A stretch of DNA of 64,000 nt, from assembly GCA_001630475.1 (NCBI GenBank), contig KV419403.1:433387-497386 (forward strand), read 5' to 3'. The notes under the pieces were generated by a model. That model was not told where the DNA came from, searched no databases, and saw nothing but the letters and a program-made list of their open reading frames with translations. Origin of the DNA: Sistotremastrum niveocremeum HHB9708. Lineage: Eukaryota > Basidiomycota > Agaricomycetes > Sistotremastrales > Sistotremastraceae. Both the position numbers and the translations under genes were made by a program. Positions 33,505-44,581 of this stretch are shown one piece after another. The first letter of the stretch is position 1. The number at the start of each line of letters is the position of its first letter.

Positions 33505-36500
33505 TCATGCCAAGGCAGCAGGACTAAAATCGATGCACACCACCGATTGAGGGTCTCGATCCGGCACTGGAATGACGCATTTAGCGAGAAAGTGGAAGCA
33601 TTGGAATATGCCCATACTGGTATAGTCAGCTTTTGTGTCCCAAACAAACCAAAGGCCCTCGTCTGTCAATGACATCCAGGAGATCTGCATTCTCTTATCG
33701 GCCCAAAATGTGAAATAATTCAGGCGCGCGACGGAGCTGAAAGGACCCTCGTGTTCCACATGGGGTGATTTTGTTCCATGATCGCCTCCAAGTAGAGAAT
33801 TTGAGTGCTTCGAGAGTGTCAAGATATAGAAACAGCTTTCCTGATGCCGAAAACGGTTAGTCATTACGGTTGCTCACACAGGCATGGTAACTAAGAAAGT
33901 ACATAATAGCCCAGGTACTTGCCTAAGTTCGAGGTAGATAATAGCTGGCATAACATGTATCTACCTTGAGATAGATAGCTGGTATATCATGGGATGAGGA
34001 TAGGATATGGAATGGCCGAAAGGAAAAAGATGTACTCACAGATGTATCGGGTTAAGAGTATGGATGGATGAGCGGGGATAGTATAATATCTAGAATAGGA
34101 TAGGGAATGGATAATAGATTGAGATTTCGTATGTCGTCGTTGCCGAGCGTAGCCCTGAGCATCGGCAGAAGCAGTGAGAGAAGCGTCGGTGGGTTCCTCG
34201 ACGGTTTGTCCCGACGGCGCAGGCATTAGCACCGACGCTTCTCATCGGCATCGTCGCCAATGCCCGAGCCATTCCCGGCGCATCACTCGGCTATCGCGCT
34301 CGCTGTGCTCCACGACGAGGACGATGTAGGATGTCTGCCGGACCTCATACCCCAACATGTATATATATTTGAGAAGCTACAGATGAGTAGAGTACGAATA
34401 TACAATCATATATTAACTGTTACTGATTACTCTAGTCAATCGCGTACACAATAGCATGAGGCAATGTTCTCGATTTTGTCAGTCATAGATGCGATTGCCT
34501 CACAAAGACTAAAACCGAAGGTCAGTATCTCAACCAAATAGCTTAGTAGTTAGTGTGTGACGCTGAGACTTTCCGATCCCGCTTTTGACCCGTGTTCGAA
34601 TCCTTGGCAGTCTTTTCTTTTCTTTTTTCCCCTTCGAAATCTTTAAAAGCCTCCAGCACGCATTCGTTCGTGTGCTCCAGGCCCGTTGGTTCATATTTTT
34701 GCGCGAATAGCTCCAGTAAGATATTTAGCATAACGTAATGAATATGTAAGAGACCCTTGTCTCGATGTCGTTGAGAAATCGTTAGTACGGATACTCGACA
34801 TTTCAGACTCGGACACAACGAGTTTTTTTTCAAAGTCTATTTCTGACGTTCTGGCGCCTGTATTGTATTGAATACAACATGTTATACCCAAAGATAATCA
34901 TTTCTGAAGACTGGCATAGGTCTACGAGTCTGTAAATTGCAAACGGTGGCTGTCCGATGACATCATTCTTGTTTGTGTCTCTCGCGTCTCTGATTACTCA
35001 CGTTTGAGACATGCAATTCATTGTTACCACAATCTAGTCGATATAATACATTGCCTGAAACCATACACGATGCTCTCAAACTCGTGTGGTCACGTCTATA
35101 TTCCTTTCGTCTGCACACTTCAATAAGCGCTCTGCCTGTGCCGACCGTCCTTGCAATCGCCTACATTTTGCTAAATCCTTCAACTTAATCGGCACATACA
35201 CTCCCTACGAACAACTGATGCATCCGCCTCGACTCTCAGTCCCTCAGAACATCCTCCCGTCGCGTCCCTGCCACCCGTTGAATTTGACCGCGATCACGGG
35301 CACTTTTGTCACGTCACGGTCACACGGCGCCTCGCCAACTGTGTATTTTGTTGAATGCACGCTCTTGCTTCTCGAACTGTCTATTCAATGCATGAGAACC
35401 TTGGGAGACTCGAAAATAGAGACTCTATCTTCTGACAGTAACGTAGTGAAACATTTTCAGGTAATTTTGGCAATTTTTCAGATTTTTTTCTCAAATTTTC
35501 GCTCGCATTTTTCGATTTTTCCGCCGGGGCTTCGCCCCGGACCCCCTACGGTATGTATCTACCCAATAAAATGTATGACAGCTGTCATTTTACTCGAAGT
35601 TTCCCATACGCCATCCAGAGCCCTGTAAAGCCTGCCGTCGTGCTGTCCATCCCGTCCCTGACAGATATCCGATCGGCTCTTCTTGATCAGGGTTATCTTG
35701 TTTGCCGGTTCCTGAGCCATAGTTTTGGATGAACCGTAGCCTTGGTTCAGCGCCCTTTGCCGAACGAAGCCCAGGCGGAGGAACCCGTTCGGTTCTTTGC
35801 GGAAGATTGTGCAGAAGACGTCTTCATATGCGCTCGCTAGCCTACATCTCCAACTCAGCCTAAAGACTTCTCTCGTCTATAGCGTTAGAAGTCTGCTATG
35901 GCGGTTGCGGGTTCAATTCTCGCAGGTAGTCTTTTTGAGGTTAACGACTTAACATCCAAGAATCGGCCACTTGGCTGGTCTACACCCATTGGATGCATCG
36001 GTGGGTAGTTATTGGATGCATCGCGGACCTCAGTCTGCGATGCACCCAAAGGGCGGTCAGTAGATAGAGTTTGGGTTTGGATGCATCTGTTGCAGGGTGT
36101 GAGATGCATCCGGGAGAGTGGATGCGGATACTACAGTCTTAAAGTTATATATTATCTCGATAGCCAGCTAAAATGCACCCCGAAAATGTACAGTTAGCTG
36201 GAAAATACATTATCTCCTAAGCTGCCAGCATTGGCTCACAATTCTTCACAACAATTGCTTCACAAGTGGGTTGGAATACTTACATTCGTGGCAAGAACAA
36301 TCCTTTTCCCATCAAATGCGATCGCTTGAATCTCGTAGGCAATGTTGACCCAGTATGCGATTTCGTCAAACGTTTTCTCGCCGAGGATCAGCCGTTCGAA
36401 ATGCTCGAGGTAAAGCAAATAATCGCTGTTACCATACAGAACTAGATCTTTCCCATCAGGAGAAACAATAACTGGACAGCAAGAATGAGACTACGATCTT

Positions 36501-38065
36501 CCATATAAGGAACAGAACAATTGACCTTCGTAATATTCTTGCCAGCTAGGTCCAAGACAAAACACATCGCCGAGATGACCGGTGCCTTCGTCGATTTTAC
36601 TCAGCCGCGCGTTCGACTCATTCGATTCAATCTGCATATGGACAAGTGCATTGGTGACCTCTCGGGTGGACAGATGAGGCCCTTGAATAATTGCATCACG
36701 ACTCTTGTAATCCAAGTCTCCCTCAAAGAACCCTTCATGGAGGTCACTACGGTCCGTGAGTGCATACTTTGGCCACGCAAGCCCTTCTTTTAGACCGAAG
36801 GAGCCATTTTCTCCTATGTCCCAGACCTTGGAAGGGACTGGAGAGTAACTGAGAGCATCTCCCGAGTGAAGCAGATCTGCCCACTTGTGGGCGTGCATCC
36901 CTCGTGCCGTGTAAAAGTCCGATTCTTCGAAGTCAAGTCCATGTCGGAAGATCAACAGTCTCTTACGGCAGACGAATAGATAAGTTTGATTGAAGTCAAG
37001 ATGGACGACCGGAGATGGCCGTCCTTCGCTGACTTTCGGATCTTCTATCGAAATCGTTCTGACAAGCAAGCCTGGCCTTACGTCCCAGAACAAGGCCTCT
37101 TTGGAATTCGCGGAGACTTCAACAACATAGGGATAGATGAAGCGAAATGTGTAGCCAGCACCCTCAGGGCTTAATACGGACCACGGCTCGAAGACCCCTC
37201 TAGAAGGTGTCACTGGCGGACTGTCGGGGAGTTTATTCCCCGAAGATCTCAGATTCTCTGAAAGTCTTTTGGCACGAATCTGTAGTTCATCTGGGCCATT
37301 CCGAGGACGTTCCTCTGGATGGGTATTAAAATCTGAGGCCCGTCTCCACACTTCAAGAGCGTTCTGCGAACGGCGAAGGATCAGAAAGCCGTTGGAGAAC
37401 TCGCAGCGTGCCCTTGCGTTCACGTGGCTCTACGAAGACGTATCAATAGTAACACACAATCGGAGACTTTCAAGTGGAATGTCTTACTTTGGGTAATTGG
37501 AATAATGTCCGTCCGGTGTCCATACACAGAACAGTCAAACCACCCGTTAGACTACTGGTGGATATTAGAATCCTTTCTTCTGAATCCACTGCGCCATAAT
37601 AACCGAGTGCTAGAGGCTCACGCTCCCGCTGAGAATTTAACGAAAGATTGTCCGGATCGTAGACACGAATAGACGTCCGGCCTTGTCCCAGCCAGCCCTT
37701 CTCCATGCGGAATCTCTGCGAACCTACCAAGTTTGTTACATTGTAACCTTCGTAGCGATAACGGTGAGCTTACAGTAGTCTTTCCAAGTTCTCACGCCCT
37801 TCATCCAGAGCGGACTACCCAATCGTTGAGTGAGAGCTTCGATTGTTGATTCGGTGTTTAGGGAGATGCCATGAGACACAGCCACGTCATGAAACACGTA
37901 TGACTCATTTTTGGATAAAAAACGATGCCATGCTTTGGAAAGAGCGTATAGTTGGAGAATCTCTGGGAGTGATAGATAGGAAATGATCTTGATGATTGTC
38001 TCGGGAGCAAGTTGGCCAAAAGGCAAGACTTTTGTGGGTGCAGAATCGGCTTGAAACGCTTCCAT
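33505..38065 (-). CDS. F-box protein with beta-propeller-like C-terminus; long last intron
   Basis: The start MEAFQADSAPTKVLPFGQLAP opens an F-box (LAPETIIKIISYLSLPEILQ, then ALSKAWHRFL), the Skp1-binding motif of SCF ubiquitin ligases. After introns come short WD-like strands: GLTVLCMDTGRTLFQLPK, FSNGFLILRRSQNALEVWRR, KEALFWDVRPGLLVRTISI, YLFVCRKRLLIFRHGLDFEE, PVIVSPDGKDLVLYGNSDYL and FDGKRIVLATN. The donor after ATN is GTAAGT at 36283-36278. A phase-compatible acceptor (CAG) at 33843-33841 joins it to ESCFYILTLSKHSNSLLGGD, which continues the strand pattern and ends CIDFSPAALA. That makes the last intron about 2.44 kb, when others are near 50 bp. The 5' part is well supported; the last exon is inferred from frame and fit. 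The substrate is unknown. Confidence 0.7.
34178..34243. repeat. 14-bp inverted repeat (hairpin)
   Basis: GAGAAGCGTCGGTG at 34178-34191 is perfectly complementary to CACCGACGCTTCTC at 34230-34243, with a 38-nt loop. Confidence 0.8.
34540..34612 (+). repeat. Degenerate tRNA-like segment (pseudo-tRNA or SINE head)
   Basis: A TAGCTTAGTAGTTAG segment resembles a pol III box A, and GTTCGAATCC about 45 bp later matches box B. A T-rich run follows. The T-stem does not pair properly and no clean acceptor stem can be drawn, so it is not called a working tRNA. Confidence 0.4.
35524..35540. repeat. GC-rich short hairpin
   Basis: CCGGGGC-TTC-GCCCCGG forms a perfect 7-bp stem with a 3-nt loop, in sharply AT-rich surroundings. 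Confidence 0.8.
35880..35930 (+). repeat. Second tRNA-like 3' half
   Basis: GCGGG-TTCAATT-CTCGC forms a perfect T-arm, followed by AGGTAGTC and a T run, as at the end of a pol III tRNA transcript. No convincing 5' half (acceptor strand, D-arm) is found upstream. Confidence 0.35.
35992..36110. repeat. Cluster of GATGCATC palindromes
   Basis: The 8-bp palindrome GATGCATC occurs four times, at 35992, 36015, 36080 and 36103, usually inside GGATGCATC. A fifth copy lies at 35217. Spacings pair up as 23, 65 and 23 bp. Confidence 0.8.
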
Positions 38066-39397
38066 GGTCGAATACTTGAGCGTTCAGGCTTCTGTAGAAC
38101 GAGTCAGTGACCGCAAGAGTGTGGATGGAAAGTCCAAGCTCCTGCTCCCCGTGTTGGACCCCGCTCGGCCTACTCGGGTTACCTAATTGCAATGCTCCTC
38201 GCCTGCAGCGTCAGTACGTATTCGAAGCTGGAGGACATACTGCCCACTATGTCATGTTCTAGCGCACACGGAAGAGGAGAAAATGACAAAGTTCGAAAAC
38301 AAAGGAATCATTCATCTGCGAAGAGAATAATAGATTGGACCATACTAGCTTGGAAAGACGTTTGCTGACAAACAAACAAACACAGGGAGATGAAGGGTTT
38401 CGGCAAGCTCCGAAGCTTCATTTAGGTTCAGTTCTGCAGTCGACAACCTGTGCCGGCCGGCGGGGAAGGCGACATCGTCTCCTCAAGTTCGTGCTTTTGC
38501 GGACCTTAACCGTGCTGGAATCTATGGAAAGCCCCTCAAAGAAAGGCATTGCTTTCAGTGCCATCTTGATTACGATCTGGTTTCGAAAACCTTACCTGAA
38601 AGGCTGAAACCCGCCCGTGGTGTCTCTACATGTGCTGTCAACTAAACTGTACTGCCTTGAGCGAAACCGACAGTCAAGCTTGAAGACTCGTACCCCCTGC
38701 TTCCGGCTGCAGGAACAAATTCCATTCTCTAGGATTTATTGCAAAAGGGGCTTGGATTGTGGTTTTTGTGTTACGATAGTCGAGTTGTCCCCCAAATGCG
38801 AATTCAAGTAAAGGTGGGCTTTGCGTGCTCTTTCCAGCTCGTCTCGATACTCATGGAACACAGTCGCCATACTAGCAGCGCTACCTACAGGCGACGCGCC
38901 TTGGCAGGTACCGTTAGCGCTCGATACCACCACCACCACCCCTGGCCGCAGTGAATACCCTCATGCCTATCTGGTTGGCTTGGATCTGGTGTCGTGAGTG
39001 GAGTTCGTATAATCATTTTGGGCGCTCTATTGAAACTCACTGAATCGTCGTTCGCAGATGGCTGTTTCCTGAACAACCGGCAGACCCGTACTTGGATGCA
39101 GGGCAGGGTATTGAGACGATGAAACAATCTGCCCCCTTAATTGTGACATGCCGAGAATGGATGCACTCATTCAATCGACGTAGAATGCGATGCGGCTCAC
39201 AGCTTTCACTGGCGCCCCGTCACAAATGCTACAAATTGCCAGAAACCTTAGCGGGATAATTATCAAGATTCCAACGCCTCAGCTGTAACCATTCATGACC
39301 TCCGCCCAACGCGCGATCTATCATAGGACCGATGCCTCCGAAGACTGTTCAACAGACCTTACTCCTGGGCAGAGAGTTGGAATGACGGTTTGCAGTA
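38066..39397. other. Spacer, no supported gene
   Basis: About 1.3 kb between divergent F-box and receptor genes. Open frames on both strands are short and overlap each other; none is recognised. Confidence 0.4.
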
Positions 39398-40601
39398 ATG
39401 GTCACTCGATCTTCTATGAGCTCTAAATACGCCTTGTTCAAGATTGTGTCGGAGGCTGCTATGCTATCGTTGTTCTCAGTTCTTCTCGTCTTGGGATACA
39501 TCGGCTTGTCGGCCCTGCTGCATCGACGACGTCATCAGAAAAAGCTCTCATTGTTCAACAACGCTCTTGACGTCTATGTGGTCCGTTTCCCTTCAGTATA
39601 TGGGTGGATGAGATTCTAACGCGATCGCCTCAGTTCTCTTTGATCTGTTTCGACTTGATACAAGCCATAGGAGGTGTCTTGAGTATTCGATGGGTCAACG
39701 ACGGGATCGTTCGGTGCTCAGATTATTGCACGACGCAAGGCATTCTCAGGAGTATAGGAGACACCGGTGCTTCTATGGCAACCATTGTGAGTTTAGAAGG
39801 TCTTCTTCTTTTGTTCAGACCGCGCTGATCAATGCTTCACAGGCCATTGCGTTCAATACATTCGTCGTCATAGTCTTCCGACGACAGCTCGCGAGACTCC
39901 GGTTATCAATTCTCGTAGCAGCGGTAATCTGGGGATTCTGTGTATTTTTCCCTGTCATAGGATTCCTCGTCAATCAAAATGGACCGAACCCTTTCTTCAC
40001 ACCTACACCGTGAGCCCAAACCTTATTTACCGCTGTCCGCGTTCCTAACAGTGCCTCTAGATATTGTTCGTACATGACGTTTTCCAAAAACGGCAGCGGT
40101 TCGCTCAAAAACTGAATTTCCAGGGTGTTGGATTGGAAGCAACTATTCTAATGCCAGGATAGGTGGTTTATATATCTGGCTATGGATCGCGGCCCTCGAG
40201 TCATTTGCACTCTATGTACCCCTCTTCTTTATTCTTCTCTCAGGGACAGCGGCGGGACAGCGAAGGTGGTGGGAATTAATTTTCCTTTCCAATACCGATG
40301 GAGAGGACAATATAGATGGCACGGATGATGTTCGGGCTGCCAGTTTCAAGATGCTCTTGTGAGCTCATTCCAATCTCCCGATCTCAGCATGTGACCCTTG
40401 CTGAGTCGTCGCATTAGGTTCCCATTCTCTTATAGCGTTCTCGTGGTCCCGTTATCGGTCTGCCGATTCATATCATTCCACCATCCGAACGCCATATCAT
40501 CGCAAGCTATATTCATTGCCAACTCTTTGTTTTCATTGACAGGCTTTGTCGATGTCCTTCTGCTGATCAATCTAAGGCGAGATCTCCGTGTGATTGGATA
40601 A
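39398..40601 (+). CDS. Seven-helix receptor-like membrane protein
   Basis: A spliced gene with several short introns. From MVTRSSMSSKYALFKIVSEA the protein shows about seven hydrophobic helices: LSLFSVLLVLGYIGLSALL, FSLICFDLIQAIGGVL, IAFNTFVVIVFRRQL, LVAAVIWGFCVFFPVIGFLV, GLYIWLWIAALESFALYVPL, VLVVPLSVCRFISF and IANSLFSLTGFVDVLLLINL, ending RRDLRVIG. Between helices 2 and 3 is a Cys-containing loop (RCSDYCTTQG), and YCWCIG-type residues follow helix 4. This matches fungal GPCR-like proteins related to cAMP/glucose-sensing receptors. A second start 18 bp downstream is possible. Its ligand is unknown. The transposon sits 275 bp beyond its stop. Confidence 0.75.
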
Positions 40602-40868
40602 TACAAAACATTTTTCTGGAGGATTGAATATTCATAATAAAATTCTCACAAATCAATGCGCGCTCTGTTAAAGGGGATGGCTTCCAACATGCTGAAATTG
40701 GAATCGAGAATTCGAACAGCCTGCAAGACAGTGCGAGCGCTGCCACTATTCACTATTATGACGCATTGCAATTGCAAGTAGTATATTGTAGGGGAGCATG
40801 GGCGCCAATTCTGCTGCACCGCCCATTTTCTGCCAGCCGCAAGCAAACGTCGCCGCTGCTTCATTACA

Positions 40869-40875
40869 TGTAAAG
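40869..40875. repeat. Left target-site duplication (TGTAAAG)
   Basis: The 7 bp directly outside the left inverted repeat are TGTAAAG, identical to those outside the right one at 51906-51912. Confidence 0.85.
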
Positions 40876-40900
40876 CCCAGTCAGAAGTGTCGCTATGCGG
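40876..40900 (+). repeat. Left terminal inverted repeat
   Basis: Starts CCCAGTCAGAAGTGTCGC and matches the reverse complement of 51881-51905 at 24 of 25 positions. Confidence 0.88.
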
Positions 40901-41346
40901 AAAAATTCAGCACTATTCGGCTACAGGACGATAGGTTTCAATAGCGTTGAATTTAAAATGCGTCTGGTGAATAGTTGTTCTGATATTCAGACCTATTCAA
41001 ATAAATCGTCGTCTATCAAAATAACTTCCAATAGTTCTGAATTGATGGGTGCGACCAAAGTCCATGTCAATAAATCGAGATATGATTGAATAGACTGGGA
41101 TATTCACACATTGAGGGGGCCAGCTCATCCACGGACAAAAATCACTATTGTGAAGACAAATGCACCATTTCTCGTGGTGCGAACAGTTTCCGATAGACAC
41201 AGATGAAAGAATAAGACCAATATATACAAAATAATGTAATTAGAGGGGGCAGTCGAGGCGAAATCGAAAATAAGAGGGAAAGAGCCAATTCGGCGAGCCA
41301 AACGAGTGACAGCAAACAAGAGCGGAATGCACGAATGAGAAGATTT
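40901..41346. other. Left subterminal region of the transposon
   Basis: Non-coding. It has many short related words such as GAATAG, CAATAG, GATATTCAG and ATTCGGCT, several repeated in the right subterminal region; these are candidate transposase-binding sites. The 3' flank of the coiled-coil gene also lies here. Confidence 0.55.
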
Positions 41347-43955
41347 CTAAGACAACTGGGGGGCATCCGACGGTGACGCGATGACCTTTTCCTTGGTTTT
41401 CGCGAGCTTCTTTGCTTCCATAGACAAATTGTGCCAGTACTATAACATTGAAAGAGGACATTAGCAAGCACTGATAAAATGCATATCAAGGACGCACCTT
41501 CTCTTTCCCATCAATCTTTTTCTCTGCAGCCCAGAGAGAGTTGAATTCAGATTTTGTTAACGTTTCCGTCCAGATCGATCGTTTGAACGATTCCCTAATA
41601 AATGATTAATCGGTGGTGTATGGCACAACGGAGATGCAACTTACTTCCCAGAAAAAACGTCCAATAGTGTTTCATATTTACTGTTATTCTTCCGTTTGGG
41701 TGACGAGGGGGGGGCGACATTGGCAGCGATTGGCGGGGGAGCTTGCGAGATGGGTGGGGCGGGCGAAACATGCGCATCGGGGGCGCTGGAAGCAGAATCT
41801 CCCGTTGCATCAGATGACGCAGCTCCATGATCTTCTTGCGCGTTTGCGGTAACCACAGGACTCTGGGAGTTTTGCGTACCTTTCGACGGAGCAGCGATTG
41901 GCTCTGCAATAACTGGCCTTGACGCGTTCGGAAGAAATTGTATATCATGGCTGTGTTGATTTGATTAGCTATGGAGGAGAAGTAGTCTCAAAAGAATGTT
42001 GTCGCCTTACCGAGAGTCACTATACTGTGGTACAACCATTTCTTTGGGGGGATTTCCGGCTGCCAAAGAAGATTCTTGCGCTCCGCTATCACGCACCGGC
42101 TCCGGACGAAGAGCGGGGATGTCGTTTGCATTCTCATCTAAACGATTGAGCGCGCGGGGGGCATCATTGGCATTGCGCTCATCAACGTTGGACATGCTGT
42201 GACAGACCTCCGCTTCTGGCGTAGGGATACGAGGTACGGCAGGGGCATAGAGGGAGTCGGAGGTAGGAGCTGGAGAGATCTCCGGAGAGGGGACTGCTTG
42301 AACAGGAGCACAAGGGGGAGCTGCCGGGAGCGCTGGGGTACCAACACGAAGGGGGGAAGGTTGTTCCGCAGACGCGTTGCGTTGGCGAGTTGGATCAGTA
42401 TGAGAGGGCGGAAGAGTATTCGAAGAAGATGCGGATTGTCCGCTGCCGTTTTCAGACGCATCGGAACGGCGCTTTTTGGGAGGACCGTCCGGCACCGGCG
42501 TGCCTGTGGAAAGCTTTCGGGCACGTTTCGAATGGACGGGGACAGGGAGGGAAAGATCGACCAACTGAAGTGAGGCATCCATGAGTACGTCTGCAACCTC
42601 CTGCTTCGGCTCGATCTTCGTCAGCTTCTCCGCAGCTCTCTTTGCAGTGTTTCGACGCGATTGCTTCCAGCTGTTGAAAGTGTCTGATCCGTGTTTGATC
42701 ACCTTCCAGCGGTTGTTGCAGTAGCGTAACTCTTCGTGGAAGGTCTCCATGCCGTCACAATACATCTCGGCAGCAGCGGGAGGGAAATTCGAGAAGGAGG
42801 TGAGGACGAATTTGCAGGATAGGGAATCAAAGATCTCGCGAGCAGTGTTGTTCATGTTACCGACTTGCTTTCCGCTGACGGGATTGCCTTTGGCATCGAC
42901 AATCCACGGCTTAGAATTGACCGTCCCGCGCTGCCAAGTCTTCTCCCTTTTCTTCTTCTTTCCTTTGGTGCGCGAATCTGTAGCCGCGTCGGCATCGCTC
43001 TCGCTGTCGACGTCGATTCGCACGACATCCTCCGGCCTCATATCGGGTGCCACCACAATGGCCGTATTCCCGTCATCCTCCACTTTTTGCTCACCACCCT
43101 CCATACCCATCCAGTTTTGGACCAGGGGATAGTCCTTCCATCGGAGGCGAGGTTGCTTGACGTACTTCGAGAAATGCATTTCAGCGGCTGCGGCTTCCGC
43201 TTCTGATACACCTTCGATGACAACATCTTTCATTTGTCGTGATCGCTCCAAAACTTGGACCTGCCCTCGCAGCTCCGTCACTTCGGTTTGGAGGCCAGTC
43301 AAATGCGTGCTGACGGATTTCATTTCCGAGACGAGATAATTGATCCCGCGCAGAATTTCGGAGCTGTGAAGGGGTCGTAAATCAGCGTACACCACGAGTA
43401 GAGAAGATAAAATACGTACATATCACCTTGGTGATCACTTCCAAAGCTGTCACTCTCGCCCTGGCTCGAGTAGCCCCGGGTCAGCGAGCGCCTAGAAGAC
43501 ATGGGGGAGTCTGGAGTACTCGAGAGCGACTCTCGTGGACTGCTATACGACGATACGGAGGAATGAGGTTGAAGACGGGGATGAGGGGATGCTGTACGGC
43601 GTAACAACTTGTTGCCTTCATTGAGACCCAAAGACTGCACCGTTCGTGGGTGCAGGAAACCCAGATTCCGATTGCCAGGATTGTCGAGGTTGTCGAGGGA
43701 CACGGCGCGGTTCATGACTACGCGCTGGGAAGGCGGATTTCCGGCTTGCGGACCTTGTGGTGAGATCTGGTTATGCTGGATTTGCTGGAGATGGGATCCC
43801 AATGAGTTAAAGATTGAATTTTGCTGCGAATGCGAGCCTGCATTCGCCGAAAATTGGGGGAAGGAGGCAATGAATTGCTGAAGACTGCCCTCCTGGGGTT
43901 CCAGATCTACTTCATCCGCTTCAAACATGGCTCCAGAGGGAGCGAAGCCTTCCAT
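41347..43955 (-). CDS. Large transposon-encoded coiled-coil protein of unknown function
   Basis: A minus-strand gene of at least five exons, opposite to the other three transposon genes. The start MEGFAPSGAMFEADEVDLEP leads to a Gln/Ser-rich region and a Ser/Arg-rich stretch. An intron is followed by a coiled coil (LVSEMKSVSTHLTGLQTEVT, then ELRGQVQVLERS). A likely folded, basic segment follows: KYVKQPRLRWKDYPLVQNWM, KPWIVDAKGNPVSGKQVGNM and REIFDSLSCKFVLTSFSNFP, then NRWKVIKHGSDTFNSWKQSR. Then comes a long Pro/Ser/Ala-rich linker. The last exons read SIWTETLTKSEFNSLWAAEK and end VIASPSDAPQLS. No known domain is recognised. Aromatic and basic residues in the middle could bind DNA, which would fit a transposon accessory factor, but this is inference. 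It looks whole. Confidence 0.75.
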
Positions 43956-44581
43956 TGGAAGAGACCTTCTTCTGTCTCGCAGACACAGCGCAGGTTGCTT
44001 GCGACGGTGAGGTGATGGTGCTGTGTGGGCGGAGTTGGAATTTTCGCTTCCGATTTACCACCAAGTGCGTGTAGCGAATGTCAACTTAATGTTTGTTCTG
44101 TTCTGGCGACTCCCCACGTCCTGATAGAAATGGACTGAGTTCCGAGTCAGCTTGTAAATTTATTTATTCTCGATGGACCACAGGATAAGGAGATAATTCG
44201 AACCACGTCCCCCGACAATATTCGATTTATCTGTGATACCAAGCAACGCCGACTCCAAAGTACATTCTGTACAAGACTGTCAATCACACAAAGCAGAAAT
44301 ACTGTAACACAGAAGCCGCGTGTCGTATATTTTAGTTCATTATGTTCTTCGCTAGCTGACTCACGAACTGCATGCCGTTGCAGCATACATTACCTGATCT
44401 ACCTCTTATACATTGAATGAAAGATGCGTTAGAAAGTGCTGGTAAGCATACCATCAAGGTGTGTCCTCTAGAGACACAGTGCGCGCATTAGAAGCATTTT
44501 TTCTAGGCTGATTGTGGTCCGACCCTACTCACCCGAGGATCGGATGCCACTAAGACATCAACATAAAAGGGAATAGCAGAT
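43956..44581. promoter_or_regulatory. Internal divergent promoter region of the transposon
   Basis: About 0.6 kb between the start codons of the coiled-coil gene and the transposase. No gene is seen; both promoters should lie here. Confidence 0.5.

Larger units (their letters stand above)
33841..36283 (-). other. Putative 2.44-kb intron filled with repeats
   Basis: Bounded by a GTAAGT donor and a CAG acceptor on the minus strand. It contains a 14-bp hairpin, two tRNA-like segments, a GC-rich hairpin and a palindrome cluster, plus AT-rich DNA and one plus-strand open frame of 180 codons (35086-35628) without recognised similarity. The content suggests one or more insertions into an originally short intron. 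Confidence 0.5.

Noticed and set aside
35086-35628. 180-codon plus-strand open frame as a gene
   Set aside because: No recognised similarity, low-complexity AT-rich end, crosses a GC hairpin, and lies inside the putative F-box intron.
35845-35925. Functional tRNA gene
   Set aside because: The T-arm is good but no acceptor or D-arm could be paired, and a position-33 U is missing in the possible anticodon loop.
38335-39127. Overlapping short open frames as genes
   Set aside because: Both strands are open to similar degree, none continues by plausible splicing, and none resembles a family.
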